Shown here: in pieces, positions 30,806 through 39,897 of the stretch
Layout: the number at the start of each line of letters is the position of its first letter
How positions within the stretch are numbered: the stretch's first letter is position 1
DNA from: CAYHXN01 sp964360605
GTDB lineage: Bacteria > Patescibacteriota > Minisyncoccia > UBA6257 > WO2-44-18
NCBI GenBank assembly: GCA_964360605.1
Contig: CAYHXN010000003.1
Coordinates: forward strand, 1-53,582
Length of the DNA: 53,582 bases
Direction: 5' to 3'
Notes under the pieces: model-generated
What the model was told of the DNA's origin: nothing
The model's database searches: none
What the model saw: only the letters and a program-made list of their open reading frames with translations
Position numbers and translations under genes: made by a program

Positions 30806-32199
30806 GAAAATTTTTTGGTAAAATTTTAATCATTGCTTTTTGGGGAAGCATATTGGCAGGAACGATGCCTATTTCCACGAAAGCATCTATTCCCACGATT
30901 GAAACTAACGCTGCCGTAATCGCTTCGGAAGTAACTGTCGCGAATATTAAGTCTGTTAAAGAGCCGATAGAAAAAGTTTTGTTGAACATTCTAAAACGCA
31001 CTCTTTTGAATCAAATCGTAAACCAAATTACTTCTTACATTGAGGGTAACGGCGACCCGAAATTTATTACCGATTGGCGGGGATTTTTGAGTCAGGCCGC
31101 GGACAACGCGGCTGGAGAATTTATTAATTCCACCGCCTTGGGTTTTGTCTGCTCGCCTTTTAACCTTCAACTGCGGATAGCGCTTTCGCCTGTGAAAAAA
31201 TTTGACGACCAAGTAAGCTGTTCGCTTACTCAAATTGTCGGCAACGTGGAAGCGTTTTATAACGACTTTAGAACCGGAGGCTGGATCGGATATGCCGAAT
31301 CCTGGGCTCCTCAAAATAATTTTATAGGTGTTCTTTTAATGAGCTCTATTGAACTGGAAAAACAAAAAGCGGCGGCGGTATCCGCGGCTCAGTCTGAAGG
31401 CATTGCCGGCGGCGGATTTCTTTCAATTAAAAAATGCGATGAAAACGGCAAAAACTGCCAGACCACGACTCCGGGAAGAGTAGTTGGAGACTTAGTTGGA
31501 GAAGCAGTGGGCTCGGACATCGCGATGATTGTAAATGCCACCGAACTTAGCGACTATGTCGGCGCCATCGCGGACGCTTTTGTTAATCGTTTGGTGCGCG
31601 AGGGAGTCAACGGGCTCCGGGGAGTCTCTTCAAAACCGGGGGGAGGTGTTCAGCCAATCGGCGCCGTTACCCAAAATTGCGGCGGACTTTCTGGAACAGC
31701 AAGGCAAAATTGCCTAAATTTCATTCAGGCAAATCAAAATTCTTTTAATACCGCGAGGGCCAATCTTTTAGACCAAGTTAATCAAACTCTGGTTCCCCGC
31801 CAAACAATTGCAACCCTTATTAACGATATTATTGCCCTTGAAAATAAACTTATCAATAAACTTCAGGAGCTTTATTCCTGTAGGCCGCGGGAATCCACAA
31901 ATGAAGAAATAATTAAAGAACAAGCGATTGTAAATACCCTGAAGGCTGCTCAAAATGAAAATCAGCTGATTATCGAAGAGGCGCAATTCGCTATCAGCGA
32001 TATGAGGGCGGTTCCCACCGGCGACTGGGCATCTCTTTCCCAGACAGAAACAAAATATGGCGATAAATTTAATCCTACTGCCGCTAGCGACCTTCTTGCC
32101 GATATACAAGAAGAATATGACGCGACCAAAGTGTTAGTAGATTCAAGGGTTAGCGAGTTAAATACCGAAATAGCAATATGCAGAGGAATACCATTTTAA
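30802..32199 (+). CDS. Exported secretion-operon protein, unknown
   Basis: 465 residues with an N-terminal signal (ILIIAFWGSILAGTMPIS). Amphipathic helices follow (KSVKEPIEKVLLNILKRTLLNQIVNQI), a region with paired cysteines (GFVCSPF; QVSCSLTQ; KKCDENGKNCQTT), and two long coiled-coil helices near 325-460. Such proteins commonly sit just before the VirB6/TrbL-like gene in Patescibacteria secretion loci; I infer a periplasmic structural role and cannot name a family. It overlaps the upstream gene by 4 nt and the downstream gene by 22 nt. Confidence 0.65.
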   Translation: MRKFFGKILIIAFWGSILAGTMPISTKASIPTIETNAAVIASEVTVANIKSVKEPIEKVLLNILKRTLLNQIVNQITSYIEGNGDPKFITDWRGFLSQAADNAAGEFINSTALGFVCSPFNLQLRIALSPVKKFDDQVSCSLTQIVGNVEAFYNDFRTGGWIGYAESWAPQNNFIGVLLMSSIELEKQKAAAVSAAQSEGIAGGGFLSIKKCDENGKNCQTTTPGRVVGDLVGEAVGSDIAMIVNATELSDYVGAIADAFVNRLVREGVNGLRGVSSKPGGGVQPIGAVTQNCGGLSGTARQNCLNFIQANQNSFNTARANLLDQVNQTLVPRQTIATLINDIIALENKLINKLQELYSCRPRESTNEEIIKEQAIVNTLKAAQNENQLIIEEAQFAISDMRAVPTGDWASLSQTETKYGDKFNPTAASDLLADIQEEYDATKVLVDSRVSELNTEIAICRGIPF

Positions 32200-34181
32200 A
32201 AAAAATAGGGTTGGTTGCTCTACTGTTCGTCTTATTGCCGACAGCTTCTTTCGCGTTAGATGTCCAAGCAAAGGCAGAGAGCTCTTGGTGGAATCCAGCC
32301 GCTTGGGTTGAGGGCTTTTTTACTTGGACATCCAACGCCATTGTCTATGTTGTTAATTATATTGCCGCGGCTTTAATCGGTTATGCCGCCGTGGCGATTA
32401 AAATGCTTTTGGACCTTAGTCGGCAGCTCACTAATCTGGATTTTGTAAAGGAAGGATTTAAAGTTGTCTTAAGTTTAACTAACTTAGGGTTTGTTCTCGC
32501 CATTATTGTCATTGCTATTGCCACTATCTTGAGAATTGAAAATTACGCCATCAAAAAAACCTTGTGGAAGTTGATTGTGGCGGCGCTGTTGGTAAATTTT
32601 AGCTTTGTTCTAGTCACTCCGATTATTAGTTTTTCCAATACCTTGGGATTTTTCTTCATTAAAGCAACTGTTCCGGATGGCCCAGGCACTGCCAGTTTTG
32701 AAAATTATACCTCTAACTTGGCCAATGCCCTAAACATCCAAAAACTTAGCCTGAATACACCGGCTGAAAATAGCCTTAGTGGGGCGGTACTAGCATTCAG
32801 CAAGGGGTATCTCCAAACCATAGCCACTAGCGCCTTAGTGCTTATTTTTAACGTCGGCCTTGTTCTTTCTTTCTGGGGATTAGCTTTCATGCTTTTAATC
32901 CGAAATATTTATTTAATGATTCTTTTGGTCTTGATGCCGCTCGCCTGGTTGATGTGGATTTTCCCGGCTTATGAAAAACACTGGAAAGAGTGGTGGGAAA
33001 CATTTTTCAAATGGAATTTATTTTTTCCGGCCGTAGCTTTCTTCCTTTATCTTTCAATACTCACTTCCCAGTCATTGGGGGAAGTAATCAAGGGGACCAG
33101 CGAGAATGCTTCCACGGCGATAAAACAATTAAGTTTCTTGGACGAATTGGGTATTGTTGCCGGCCTCCAGGTTCTTGTCCAGATTTTTATATTAGGTTTT
33201 GGAATTGGCGTGGCTCATAAAATGGGAATTGATGGTTCGGAGGGAATAATGAAAATGACCGGCGCGGCCAGAGGTTGGATTACGGGAATGGCTGGAAAAT
33301 TGGCGCGAGCGCCTTTGAAGGGCGCCGCAATGGGTGCGGCGGCCGCTGGAAAAGAATACGGGACTAGACCCGCAAAATTTGGGGCGCGATTATTGTCCAG
33401 TGCGTTATCTTCTCCATTACTACGCCGGATTCCTGGCGCTACAGGAGCGGCTAATGCCCTAGCGGGCATCGGCCAACGCCAAGGAGAAGTTGAAGAATAC
33501 CAGAAGAAAAATTTTGCAAATCTTTCTAAAGAGCAATTTGAGAGCTATATGAAATCCCCGCCACTTGGGCCAATAGCTCAAGCCGCTGTTTTGGCTGAAG
33601 CTGCTAAACGAGGAATGATCGGCAAATTTACACCGGAGCAGCTAGAAAAATTAGCTAACGCCGCTAAAGCGACAAATCCGGGAATGCCTCCGGAAGCGAT
33701 TCCAACCATTAAAGAAATTCTGGCCGTTGATCCAACTTTAGCGCCAAAACTAACTGTGGATTCCAAAACCGGAAAATCAATGAGTATTGTAGACGCGATG
33801 AAAAAGATGGCCGACGACAAGTTTGATCAAATAGAAAAAGATGCTTTGAAAAACAGGGATGTTCTCCTAAACATTAACCCTGGAAAGATGGCGGCTGGAA
33901 TCAGAAAAGGAAATCAATCACTCAGAGACACCTTAAAAACAGAGTTAGAAAAGATTCTTGTTGGCACTCAACTTGCTGCTGTTGGCGAAGCTATCGCGAA
34001 AACGATGAAAGAACTAAAGGATGCTAAACAAATCGGCGATAAAACAGAAACACAGCGGCTGCAATTGCAATTAAAAACTTTCAGAACAACTCTTCAGTCA
34101 GAACGTAACAAAGCCACCGCCGATCAAGGTTCGGCTTATGATAAATTGGCTTTATTTAATCAAATAATCGGAAATCCTTAA
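32178..34181 (+). CDS. VirB6/TrbL-like polytopic membrane protein
   Basis: 667 residues. After a signal-like start (IGLVALLFVLLPTASFA) come about six or seven transmembrane helices (VVNYIAAALIGYAAVAIKML, LGFVLAIIVIAIATIL, LIVAALLVNFSFVLVTPII, ALVLIFNVGLVLSFWGLAFML, NIYLMILLVLMPLAWLMWIF, WNLFFPAVAFFLYLSIL, AGLQVLVQIFILGFGIGVA). Then a Gly/Ala/Arg-rich linker and a 300-residue helical cytosolic tail. This topology matches VirB6/TrbL inner-membrane channel proteins of type IV secretion. The tail is unusually long and may bind the ATPase. Assignment by topology and neighbours. Confidence 0.75.
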   Translation: MQRNTILKKIGLVALLFVLLPTASFALDVQAKAESSWWNPAAWVEGFFTWTSNAIVYVVNYIAAALIGYAAVAIKMLLDLSRQLTNLDFVKEGFKVVLSLTNLGFVLAIIVIAIATILRIENYAIKKTLWKLIVAALLVNFSFVLVTPIISFSNTLGFFFIKATVPDGPGTASFENYTSNLANALNIQKLSLNTPAENSLSGAVLAFSKGYLQTIATSALVLIFNVGLVLSFWGLAFMLLIRNIYLMILLVLMPLAWLMWIFPAYEKHWKEWWETFFKWNLFFPAVAFFLYLSILTSQSLGEVIKGTSENASTAIKQLSFLDELGIVAGLQVLVQIFILGFGIGVAHKMGIDGSEGIMKMTGAARGWITGMAGKLARAPLKGAAMGAAAAGKEYGTRPAKFGARLLSSALSSPLLRRIPGATGAANALAGIGQRQGEVEEYQKKNFANLSKEQFESYMKSPPLGPIAQAAVLAEAAKRGMIGKFTPEQLEKLANAAKATNPGMPPEAIPTIKEILAVDPTLAPKLTVDSKTGKSMSIVDAMKKMADDKFDQIEKDALKNRDVLLNINPGKMAAGIRKGNQSLRDTLKTELEKILVGTQLAAVGEAIAKTMKELKDAKQIGDKTETQRLQLQLKTFRTTLQSERNKATADQGSAYDKLALFNQIIGNP

Positions 34182-34186
34182 ATTTT

Positions 34187-34807
34187 ATGGTCAATAATAC
34201 TACAACTCAATCTTCGATTCTGCATCCACTCAGAACAGCTTTCGAAAAACTTCCTCAACCGATTCAAGAATGGCTGACTTCGGTTCAGGTTACAAACGTA
34301 ATTATTGAAATGAATAAACGACTTAATATGGTGGGAGATTTAGTAAAAATTATTCCGAATTATCTGATTTTACGGCTAGTAGTCGGGGATCTAAAACCGG
34401 AAAATTTTGTTAAAGAATTTCTTGATGAATTAGATATAGACGAATCCGAAGCGATAAAATTAACTACTGAAATCTACCAAAAAATTTTAAAGCCGATTGA
34501 GCCGTCGCTTCGTTCTAGTGTTAATGTAGATGTCGCGAAACTTTTTACGGCTAATCTCGCTTCTCAATCAATACCAAGAATCGTTCCTGCTTTACCCCGG
34601 CCAACGCAGCCGGAAATGGTTCGGCCTAACTCGCCACAGATGATTCAGCCTTTCAGCGAACTCAAGACGAATCCGTCACAAATGGTTCGACCAAGCTCAC
34701 CGCAAGTTTTCAAAATTCCGAATATAGGATCAATTCCAACACACGACGACGAACCGAAAAAAGTACATTATAGCAATATGAAAACAATTTTAAAAGATAA
34801 AATATAA
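34187..34807 (+). CDS. Soluble secretion-operon protein, unknown
   Basis: 206 residues, no signal. The N-terminal two-thirds is helical (LPQPIQEWLTSVQVTNVIIEMNKR; FVKEFLDELDIDESEAIKLTTEIYQ). The last third is a Pro/Gln/Met-rich repeat: PEMVRPNSPQM and SQMVRPSSPQV are near-copies. The start follows the previous stop by 5 nt. Probably a cytosolic accessory of the secretion machinery; a role is inferred only from operon position. Confidence 0.6.
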   Translation: MVNNTTTQSSILHPLRTAFEKLPQPIQEWLTSVQVTNVIIEMNKRLNMVGDLVKIIPNYLILRLVVGDLKPENFVKEFLDELDIDESEAIKLTTEIYQKILKPIEPSLRSSVNVDVAKLFTANLASQSIPRIVPALPRPTQPEMVRPNSPQMIQPFSELKTNPSQMVRPSSPQVFKIPNIGSIPTHDDEPKKVHYSNMKTILKDKI

Positions 34808-34840
34808 AATTAAGGAATGACTCCCCGCCGATGGCGGGAT

Positions 34841-34900
34841 GCTCATGTTTGTGGCTAAATTTTAGAGCTACACATGAGCCCTAAAATTTAGACAAACATG
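34841..34900 (+). promoter_or_regulatory. Alternative hairpins over the prgI start codon
   Basis: CATGTTTGT and CTAAATTTTAG (34844-34865, two bulged G) pair with CTAAAATTTAG and ACAAACATG (34881-34900), 20 pairs; the right arm contains the prgI ATG (34898-34900). A competing hairpin pairs GCTCATGT (34841-34848) with ACATGAGC (34872-34879) and shares sequence with the first. Could gate PrgI translation. Confidence 0.65.
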
Positions 34901-35371
34901 GCACAATTTCAAGTACCACAATTTATAGAAACCGAAGATAAGATTATTGGCTCAATGACGCTAAAACAATTTGCGTATATTGCCGCCGCGGGAATGTTGA
35001 GTTTTCTTCTATTTTTCGTACTTCGCTTCGGTTTTTGGCTGGTGATAACGGTGATCCTAAGCATAAGCGCGGCATCGCTGGCGTTTCTAAAATACAATGG
35101 GCAACCGCTTCCTAAAATACTCGGTTCGGCAATTAAATACACGCTCTACCCAAAACTTTATCTTTGGAAAAGAACTACTGCGCAAACCGAGCCGCCGGAA
35201 ATAAATGTGCCGGAATTAAGATCGGAGGCCGTGTCTCCGCTAAAAAGAATCTGGCTGAAAATCAATACCGTTATTCATCCTATTCAACAACGCAGTAAAG
35301 AAAAGAAGATGGATTCGTACAGGCAAACTATTCAACAAAAACAAATGGCAAGGAGAGTGGATTACCGCTAA
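34898..35371 (+). CDS. prgI: PrgI-family membrane protein of type IV secretion
   Basis: 157 residues. The start MAQFQVPQFIETEDKIIGSMTLKQF and two adjacent transmembrane helices (FAYIAAAGMLSFLLFFVL and WLVITVILSISAASLAFLKY, about 25-65) followed by PLPKILGSAIKYTLYP match the PrgI family of Gram-positive and Patescibacteria conjugation systems, which pairs with the VirB4 ATPase. The C-terminal 75 residues are basic and cytosolic. The gene directly precedes the two VirB4 ORFs. Its start codon is locked in a 20-bp hairpin. Confidence 0.85.
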   Translation: MAQFQVPQFIETEDKIIGSMTLKQFAYIAAAGMLSFLLFFVLRFGFWLVITVILSISAASLAFLKYNGQPLPKILGSAIKYTLYPKLYLWKRTTAQTEPPEINVPELRSEAVSPLKRIWLKINTVIHPIQQRSKEKKMDSYRQTIQQKQMARRVDYR

Positions 35372-35380
35372 AATTAAACT

Positions 35381-36046
35381 ATGGCCCAACAAACTTCGCA
35401 GCCCTCTCAAAAACTGGTGAGTATTGAAGAAATCCGGAACGGAATCGTTATTTTAAAAAACGGCGCCTTGCGTCAAATTCTGATGGTTTCCGGAGTGAAC
35501 TTTGATTTGAAATCAGAAGAAGAGCAGGGATTGATTCTTTACGGATATCAAAACCTATTGAATGCTTTGGATTTCTCCATACAATTTTTTATTCACTCCA
35601 GGAAAATCAACATTGAAGGATACTTGGAAAAGTTAACTGGTCGCGAGGAGCAGGAAACTAACGACCTTTTAAAGAATCAGGTTCGAGAATACCGCGAATT
35701 TATTCGTTCTTTCGTCACGGAGAATCCTATTATGCAGAAAAGTTTTTTCGTCGTTATCCCTTACGACCCCATTCAAGTTCCGGAAGCGGCGTTGAAAGTA
35801 GGTAGGGGACTATTTAGCATTTTCCGTAAAAAAACTCCGATATCAACAGGACAGGAAAAAGAACAGCAGTTGGAAAAAGGATTGACCCAATTAAGCCAGC
35901 GTCTAGAACAAGTAATCAACGGGCTCTCGGCAATCGGATTAACCGCGGTCGCTTTAGACACAAATTCCGTTACCGAACTTTTCTACAATCTTTATAATCC
36001 CGAAGCAATTGAGAAAGTAATGCGACAAACAACAAGTGACAAGTAA
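35381..36046 (+). CDS. VirB4 N-terminal-like protein (TraC-like), separate ORF
   Basis: 221 residues, no Walker motif. Segments VSIEEIRNGIVILKNGALRQIL, VSGVNFDLKSEEEQ, YQNLLNALDFSIQFFIHSRK and QKSFFVVIPYD follow the N-terminal domain of VirB4/TraC ATPases. In most systems it is fused to the ATPase domain; here the ATPase lies in the next ORF, which starts one base after this stop. The pair therefore seems to make a two-chain VirB4, or a working split protein. A sequencing frameshift is unlikely, because both ORFs have sensible ends. Confidence 0.75.
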   Translation: MAQQTSQPSQKLVSIEEIRNGIVILKNGALRQILMVSGVNFDLKSEEEQGLILYGYQNLLNALDFSIQFFIHSRKINIEGYLEKLTGREEQETNDLLKNQVREYREFIRSFVTENPIMQKSFFVVIPYDPIQVPEAALKVGRGLFSIFRKKTPISTGQEKEQQLEKGLTQLSQRLEQVINGLSAIGLTAVALDTNSVTELFYNLYNPEAIEKVMRQTTSDK

Positions 36047-36047
36047 C

Positions 36048-37751
36048 ATGGACCAACAATTTAAAGACTTAATCGCCCCGCCAGCATTGGAAATTGACTC
36101 CAATTATTTAAAGCTTGGGAAAAAATTTTCCAAAACTTTGTTTTTATTTTCTTATCCCCGCTATCTCTCCAGCGGTTGGTTCTCCCCAATAATTAACTTG
36201 CCGGAACTTTTAGATATTTCAATTTTCGTTCATCCGATAGACACCGGCTTGGCTCTTAAAAAACTTCGGAAAAAAGTAACCCAAATTCAATCACAGTTAA
36301 GCGAGCAGGAAGAGAAGGGATTAGTGCGCAATCCGGTTCTAGAAACCGCTTACCGAGACATTGAAACTCTGCGCGACGCACTCCAAACTTCCCAAGAAAA
36401 TCTTTTTAATGTCGGAGTTTACGCCACTATTTACGCTGATACGCTGGAAGGAATTAACAAATTAGAAGCGCATATTACCAATCTTCTAGAAAGCCGATTG
36501 ATTTACGTGAAACCCGCCATATTCCAGCAGTTGGAGGGTTTTGGTTCAACTATTCCTCTCGGCAACGACATTCTTTCTATCCATACTCCGTTAAACTCCA
36601 GTCCTGTTTCTTCATTTTTCCCATTCGCTTCCGCGAGCCTTACTTCCGACGATGGAATTCTCTATGGATTGAACCGCCATAATAATACCCTTATTATCTT
36701 TGACCGCTTTTCTTTGGAAAACGCTAATATGGTGATTTTCGCCAAGTCCGGTGCCGGAAAATCCTACGCCACCAAACTGGAAACGCTCCGTCTTTTAATG
36801 CTGGGAACGGATGTAATAATCGTTGATCCGGAAAACGAATATCTTAACCTTGCCAATTCTGTTGGGGGAAGTATTTTTAAAATCGCCCTTACCTCTAACG
36901 ACAACATCAATCCCTTTGATATTCCGAATATCCCCAAGGACGAAGACCCGAACGAAGTTTTACGATCCCATATCGTTAACTTAACCGGACTTATAAAAAT
37001 GATGCTGGGGGAGATCACTTCCGAGGAGGAAGCGATGCTGGACCAGGCAGTCAGCGAAACCTACGCCGCGCGTGATATCGTCCCGGGAAAGGATTTTAGT
37101 CACGCCGAACCGCCGCTTTTGGAAGACTTGGAAAAAGTCTTGGCTAATATGAAGGGCGGCCACGATTTAGCGCAACGGCTTTATCGCTTCACCAAGGGCA
37201 GTTTTGCCGGCTTTACCAATAAACCGACTAACATTGACGTCAAAAACCGCTTGATGGTTTTTTCCATCCGCGATCTAGAAGAAGAACTCCGGCCGATTGC
37301 CATGTATATCATTCTTAACTTCATCTGGAATCTTATCCGGTCAGAATTGAAAAAAAGAGTGTTATTGGTAGACGAAGCTTGGTGGATGATGAAATATCCG
37401 GAAGGTGCCGCCTTTTTATTCAGCTTAGTGAAGAGGGCACGCAAATATTATCTTGGCGTTACAACCATTACTCAAGATGTTGAAGATTTCCTAAATTCCC
37501 CGTTCGGGCGTCCGATTATTACTAACTCTTCTTTACAACTTTTACTGAAACAAGCTCCGGCCAGCATGGATTTGGTTTCTAAAGCGTTTAATCTTACGGA
37601 ATTTGAGAGAAATCTTTTATTGGAAGTCGGCGTCGGACAAGGACTGTTTTTTGCCGGACCAAACCACGTGGCTATTCAGATTATCGCTTCCTATTTAGAA
37701 GACCAGATTATCACTACGAAGCCCGAACAAGTCCTGCAAACGCAGGGATAA
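36048..37751 (+). CDS. virB4: VirB4-type secretion ATPase
   Basis: 567 residues; powers pilus assembly or substrate transfer. Walker A is FAKSGAGKSYATK (about residue 233) and Walker B is VLLVDEAWWMM (about 440), followed by RKYYLGVTTITQDVEDFL and GRPIITNSS, typical of VirB4/HerA-FtsK ATPases. The N-terminal 190 residues hold the second half of the VirB4 N-domain (a coiled coil KKLRKKVTQIQSQLSEQEEK and FGSTIPLGNDILS). I start at ATG 36048, one base after the upstream stop; a GTG at 36036 is an alternative. No coupling protein (VirD4) or relaxase is seen in the window. Confidence 0.9.
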   Translation: MDQQFKDLIAPPALEIDSNYLKLGKKFSKTLFLFSYPRYLSSGWFSPIINLPELLDISIFVHPIDTGLALKKLRKKVTQIQSQLSEQEEKGLVRNPVLETAYRDIETLRDALQTSQENLFNVGVYATIYADTLEGINKLEAHITNLLESRLIYVKPAIFQQLEGFGSTIPLGNDILSIHTPLNSSPVSSFFPFASASLTSDDGILYGLNRHNNTLIIFDRFSLENANMVIFAKSGAGKSYATKLETLRLLMLGTDVIIVDPENEYLNLANSVGGSIFKIALTSNDNINPFDIPNIPKDEDPNEVLRSHIVNLTGLIKMMLGEITSEEEAMLDQAVSETYAARDIVPGKDFSHAEPPLLEDLEKVLANMKGGHDLAQRLYRFTKGSFAGFTNKPTNIDVKNRLMVFSIRDLEEELRPIAMYIILNFIWNLIRSELKKRVLLVDEAWWMMKYPEGAAFLFSLVKRARKYYLGVTTITQDVEDFLNSPFGRPIITNSSLQLLLKQAPASMDLVSKAFNLTEFERNLLLEVGVGQGLFFAGPNHVAIQIIASYLEDQIITTKPEQVLQTQG

Positions 37752-37779
37752 TACCAAGGTTCGTATTAACAATTATTTT

Positions 37780-38175
37780 ATGGGTCCTAAAATTTCAACA
37801 ACCGAAGCGATGTTCCTTATAATGGCCGGCGTGGTCGCCGACCTTATTAACTGGATACCGGTAGTGAATTGGATTGTGGCTATCTTTATGTTTCCGATTA
37901 CCCAGCTCTACTTTAGAATGAAAGGCGTAAGGGGGCAGTACGCTTTAATCGGAAACATAATGGAATTGATTCCGGGATTAAGCGTTCTTCCGGCTTACAC
38001 CATTGCTATGGTCGCCACTATTTATTTAGACCGACATCCGGAATTGATGACTAAGGGACAACAAGGAGTTCTAAAAGAAAAAATGGGGCAAACTTCTGCT
38101 TCTAAAGAAATAAAATCAGCCGCTCCGGTAGCTCAAAAGTCAAAAAGGATAACAGAAGTAATCAAGAAAGTTTAA
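37780..38175 (+). CDS. Small polytopic membrane protein of the secretion operon
   Basis: 131 residues with about three hydrophobic helices (AMFLIMAGVVADLINWIPVV, WIVAIFMFPITQLYF, LIGNIMELIPGLSVLPAYTIAMVATIY) and a basic C-terminal tail rich in Lys/Ser. No family recognised. It lies 28 nt after virB4 and 2 nt before the next gene, so it is part of the operon and may be a VirB3-like or other inner-membrane component; that is inference. Confidence 0.6.
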   Translation: MGPKISTTEAMFLIMAGVVADLINWIPVVNWIVAIFMFPITQLYFRMKGVRGQYALIGNIMELIPGLSVLPAYTIAMVATIYLDRHPELMTKGQQGVLKEKMGQTSASKEIKSAAPVAQKSKRITEVIKKV

Positions 38176-38177
38176 AA

Positions 38178-38846
38178 ATGAAAAACTATAATCTAAAATT
38201 TAAAACGGGGTTTTACTTTTTAGTTGTCATTTTTACTTTTTCTTTTTTATTTTTTCATTTAGTAACCGCGCAGGCGACACCGGAATTTATGGTTAGCTGG
38301 AAGGCCGATTCTTATGTTCCATCGGATTATCGGGGAAAAATTCTACCCTCGCCGTCTTCTTCAATAGAGATGGCGTTTGAGCTTATAGATGGTGGCCGAA
38401 TAGCAAATATCTCCAATAACCAAGTCCGGTGGTACGTGAATGGACGACTTTATCGCTCCGGCGCTGGATTAAAAAGTATCACCTACGTGCCGGCCCAGTT
38501 TGATCGCCAAAATCGGGAGGCGCATATTGAAATTATCGGTTATCGGGGCTTGAACTTAGAAAAGCGATTTACTGTACCAGTAGCGGAACCGAGCGTGGTT
38601 ATCGTTCCCATCAGCCAAAACGAATTTCGGGCTTTGCCGTATTTCTTTAATATCTCCTCATTCAACCAGCTTCAATTTGATTGGCGGGCTAACGACCTTG
38701 CTCCGGAAAATATCGCGGAACATCCGGATTTATTGACTTTAAGCAATCTTGCTCCCGGACTTCCAATATCGTTGTCAGTAACCGTTAAAAACTTAAATGA
38801 GATTCTAGAAATAGCCGGAACATCGTTAAACTTCATCACGCAATGA
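38178..38846 (+). CDS. Exported beta-rich protein of the secretion operon
   Basis: 222 residues. A signal peptide (FYFLVVIFTFSFLFFHLVTAQA) precedes an Ig-like pattern of short strands: FMVSWKADSYVPSDYRG, QVRWYVNGRLYRSG, REAHIEIIGYRG, followed by PYFFNISSFNQLQFDWRAND and SLSVTVKNLNE. No cysteines. Probably an extracytoplasmic structural or adhesive subunit. Its TGA overlaps the next ATG (ATGA at 38843-38846), so the two products are likely made in similar amounts. Confidence 0.65.
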   Translation: MKNYNLKFKTGFYFLVVIFTFSFLFFHLVTAQATPEFMVSWKADSYVPSDYRGKILPSPSSSIEMAFELIDGGRIANISNNQVRWYVNGRLYRSGAGLKSITYVPAQFDRQNREAHIEIIGYRGLNLEKRFTVPVAEPSVVIVPISQNEFRALPYFFNISSFNQLQFDWRANDLAPENIAEHPDLLTLSNLAPGLPISLSVTVKNLNEILEIAGTSLNFITQ

Positions 38847-39895
38847 GGAATCAACGAATAATAAATCAATACGAATCTACGAATGTAGCAAAACGCCTTG
38901 TATTTTCATTTATTACTGTGTCTATTCTCTATTCTCTATGCTCTATTCTCTTAACGCAGTCAGTTTTTGCGCAAAATAATTCCATTAATAAACCAGCCCT
39001 AGAAGGCTCTTATAAAATTCCTATCCTTACTGAAACCGGAAAAATTCAATACCCGGATCTAAATACGATTACCGATCCTGCGAAACTCGTTTTGACGATT
39101 TTCCAATTTGCCATGGGCGCCGCCGGTATTTTAGCAATAGGAATGATTGTTTTTGGGGGAATCCAATACACCGTTTCCGCCGGTAATCCGGCGATGCAAA
39201 AAGACGCCCGCGATCGGATTTTGAACGCGATCTATGGAGTCGCTCTTCTTTCCGGCTCATTTCTTATTTTGAACACTATTAATCCAAAGCTCGTTAAATT
39301 AAGTACTCCGAAACTAACATCGTTAAATATAGATCTTAATCAGTTAGACGCGGAGAAGGCGCGAAAAGCCTGGAGAGAGGCCGACGAAAAACTAGGACTT
39401 GCTCAGCACGAAGAGCTAGTTTTAAGAGATAAATTCACAAAGGCGCAAGCGAAGGTTGGCACTGGGAAAACCGATTTAGAAAATTTACAATTTAAGACCG
39501 AAGCCCAAAGATTAGTAGTGGAATTAGCTGAAAAAGATTTGGAGAAGCAAAATCTTGCTATTGTACTTCAAAGAAGGGACGCGGAAATAGAAAAAGAGAG
39601 AATAATCTCTAAAATGAGAAAGGAGATACCCGATTTTTCCAAACACTTCCCGGATATTTACAGTACCGATAAGTTTGGGGTGAATAGCTTAAGAAGAACG
39701 ATAACGAACCCTCCCGAAAACACGATACCGCCTTACCTTAAAGAAAAATTAATAAATGAACTTCGGGTATATGAACAATCCTACTCGGCAATAGCTCCTT
39801 TAGAGAAAAAAATTAATGAGTCTGTAATAAATTTAGCGGAAGAACAAAGGCGTTTACAAGAAGTTGAGGAGGAGTGGTCTAAAGCGAAAAAATAA
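38843..39895 (+). CDS. VirB2-like pilin-domain protein with coiled-coil tail
   Basis: 350 residues. After a signal peptide (VSILYSLCSILLTQSVFAQ) comes a pair of hydrophobic helices, LTIFQFAMGAAGILAIGMIVFGGIQY and ILNAIYGVALLSGSFLILNTI (about 75-145), joined by TVSAGNPAMQKDARD. This hairpin layout is the pilin-like VirB2/TrbC pattern common in Patescibacteria. Unlike a pilin, it carries about 200 more residues of Lys/Glu-rich coiled coil (KARKAWREADEKLGLAQHEE; EERKINESVINLAEEQRRLQ-like), so it may be an anchor subunit instead of the fibre itself. Confidence 0.75.
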   Translation: MRNQRIINQYESTNVAKRLVFSFITVSILYSLCSILLTQSVFAQNNSINKPALEGSYKIPILTETGKIQYPDLNTITDPAKLVLTIFQFAMGAAGILAIGMIVFGGIQYTVSAGNPAMQKDARDRILNAIYGVALLSGSFLILNTINPKLVKLSTPKLTSLNIDLNQLDAEKARKAWREADEKLGLAQHEELVLRDKFTKAQAKVGTGKTDLENLQFKTEAQRLVVELAEKDLEKQNLAIVLQRRDAEIEKERIISKMRKEIPDFSKHFPDIYSTDKFGVNSLRRTITNPPENTIPPYLKEKLINELRVYEQSYSAIAPLEKKINESVINLAEEQRRLQEVEEEWSKAKK

Positions 39896-39897
39896 AC

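Noticed and set aside
35381..37751. Frameshift error splitting VirB4
   Set aside because: Both ORFs end and begin cleanly with a one-base gap, and similar split forms are plausible in this group, so I keep them as two genes, though resequencing could change this.
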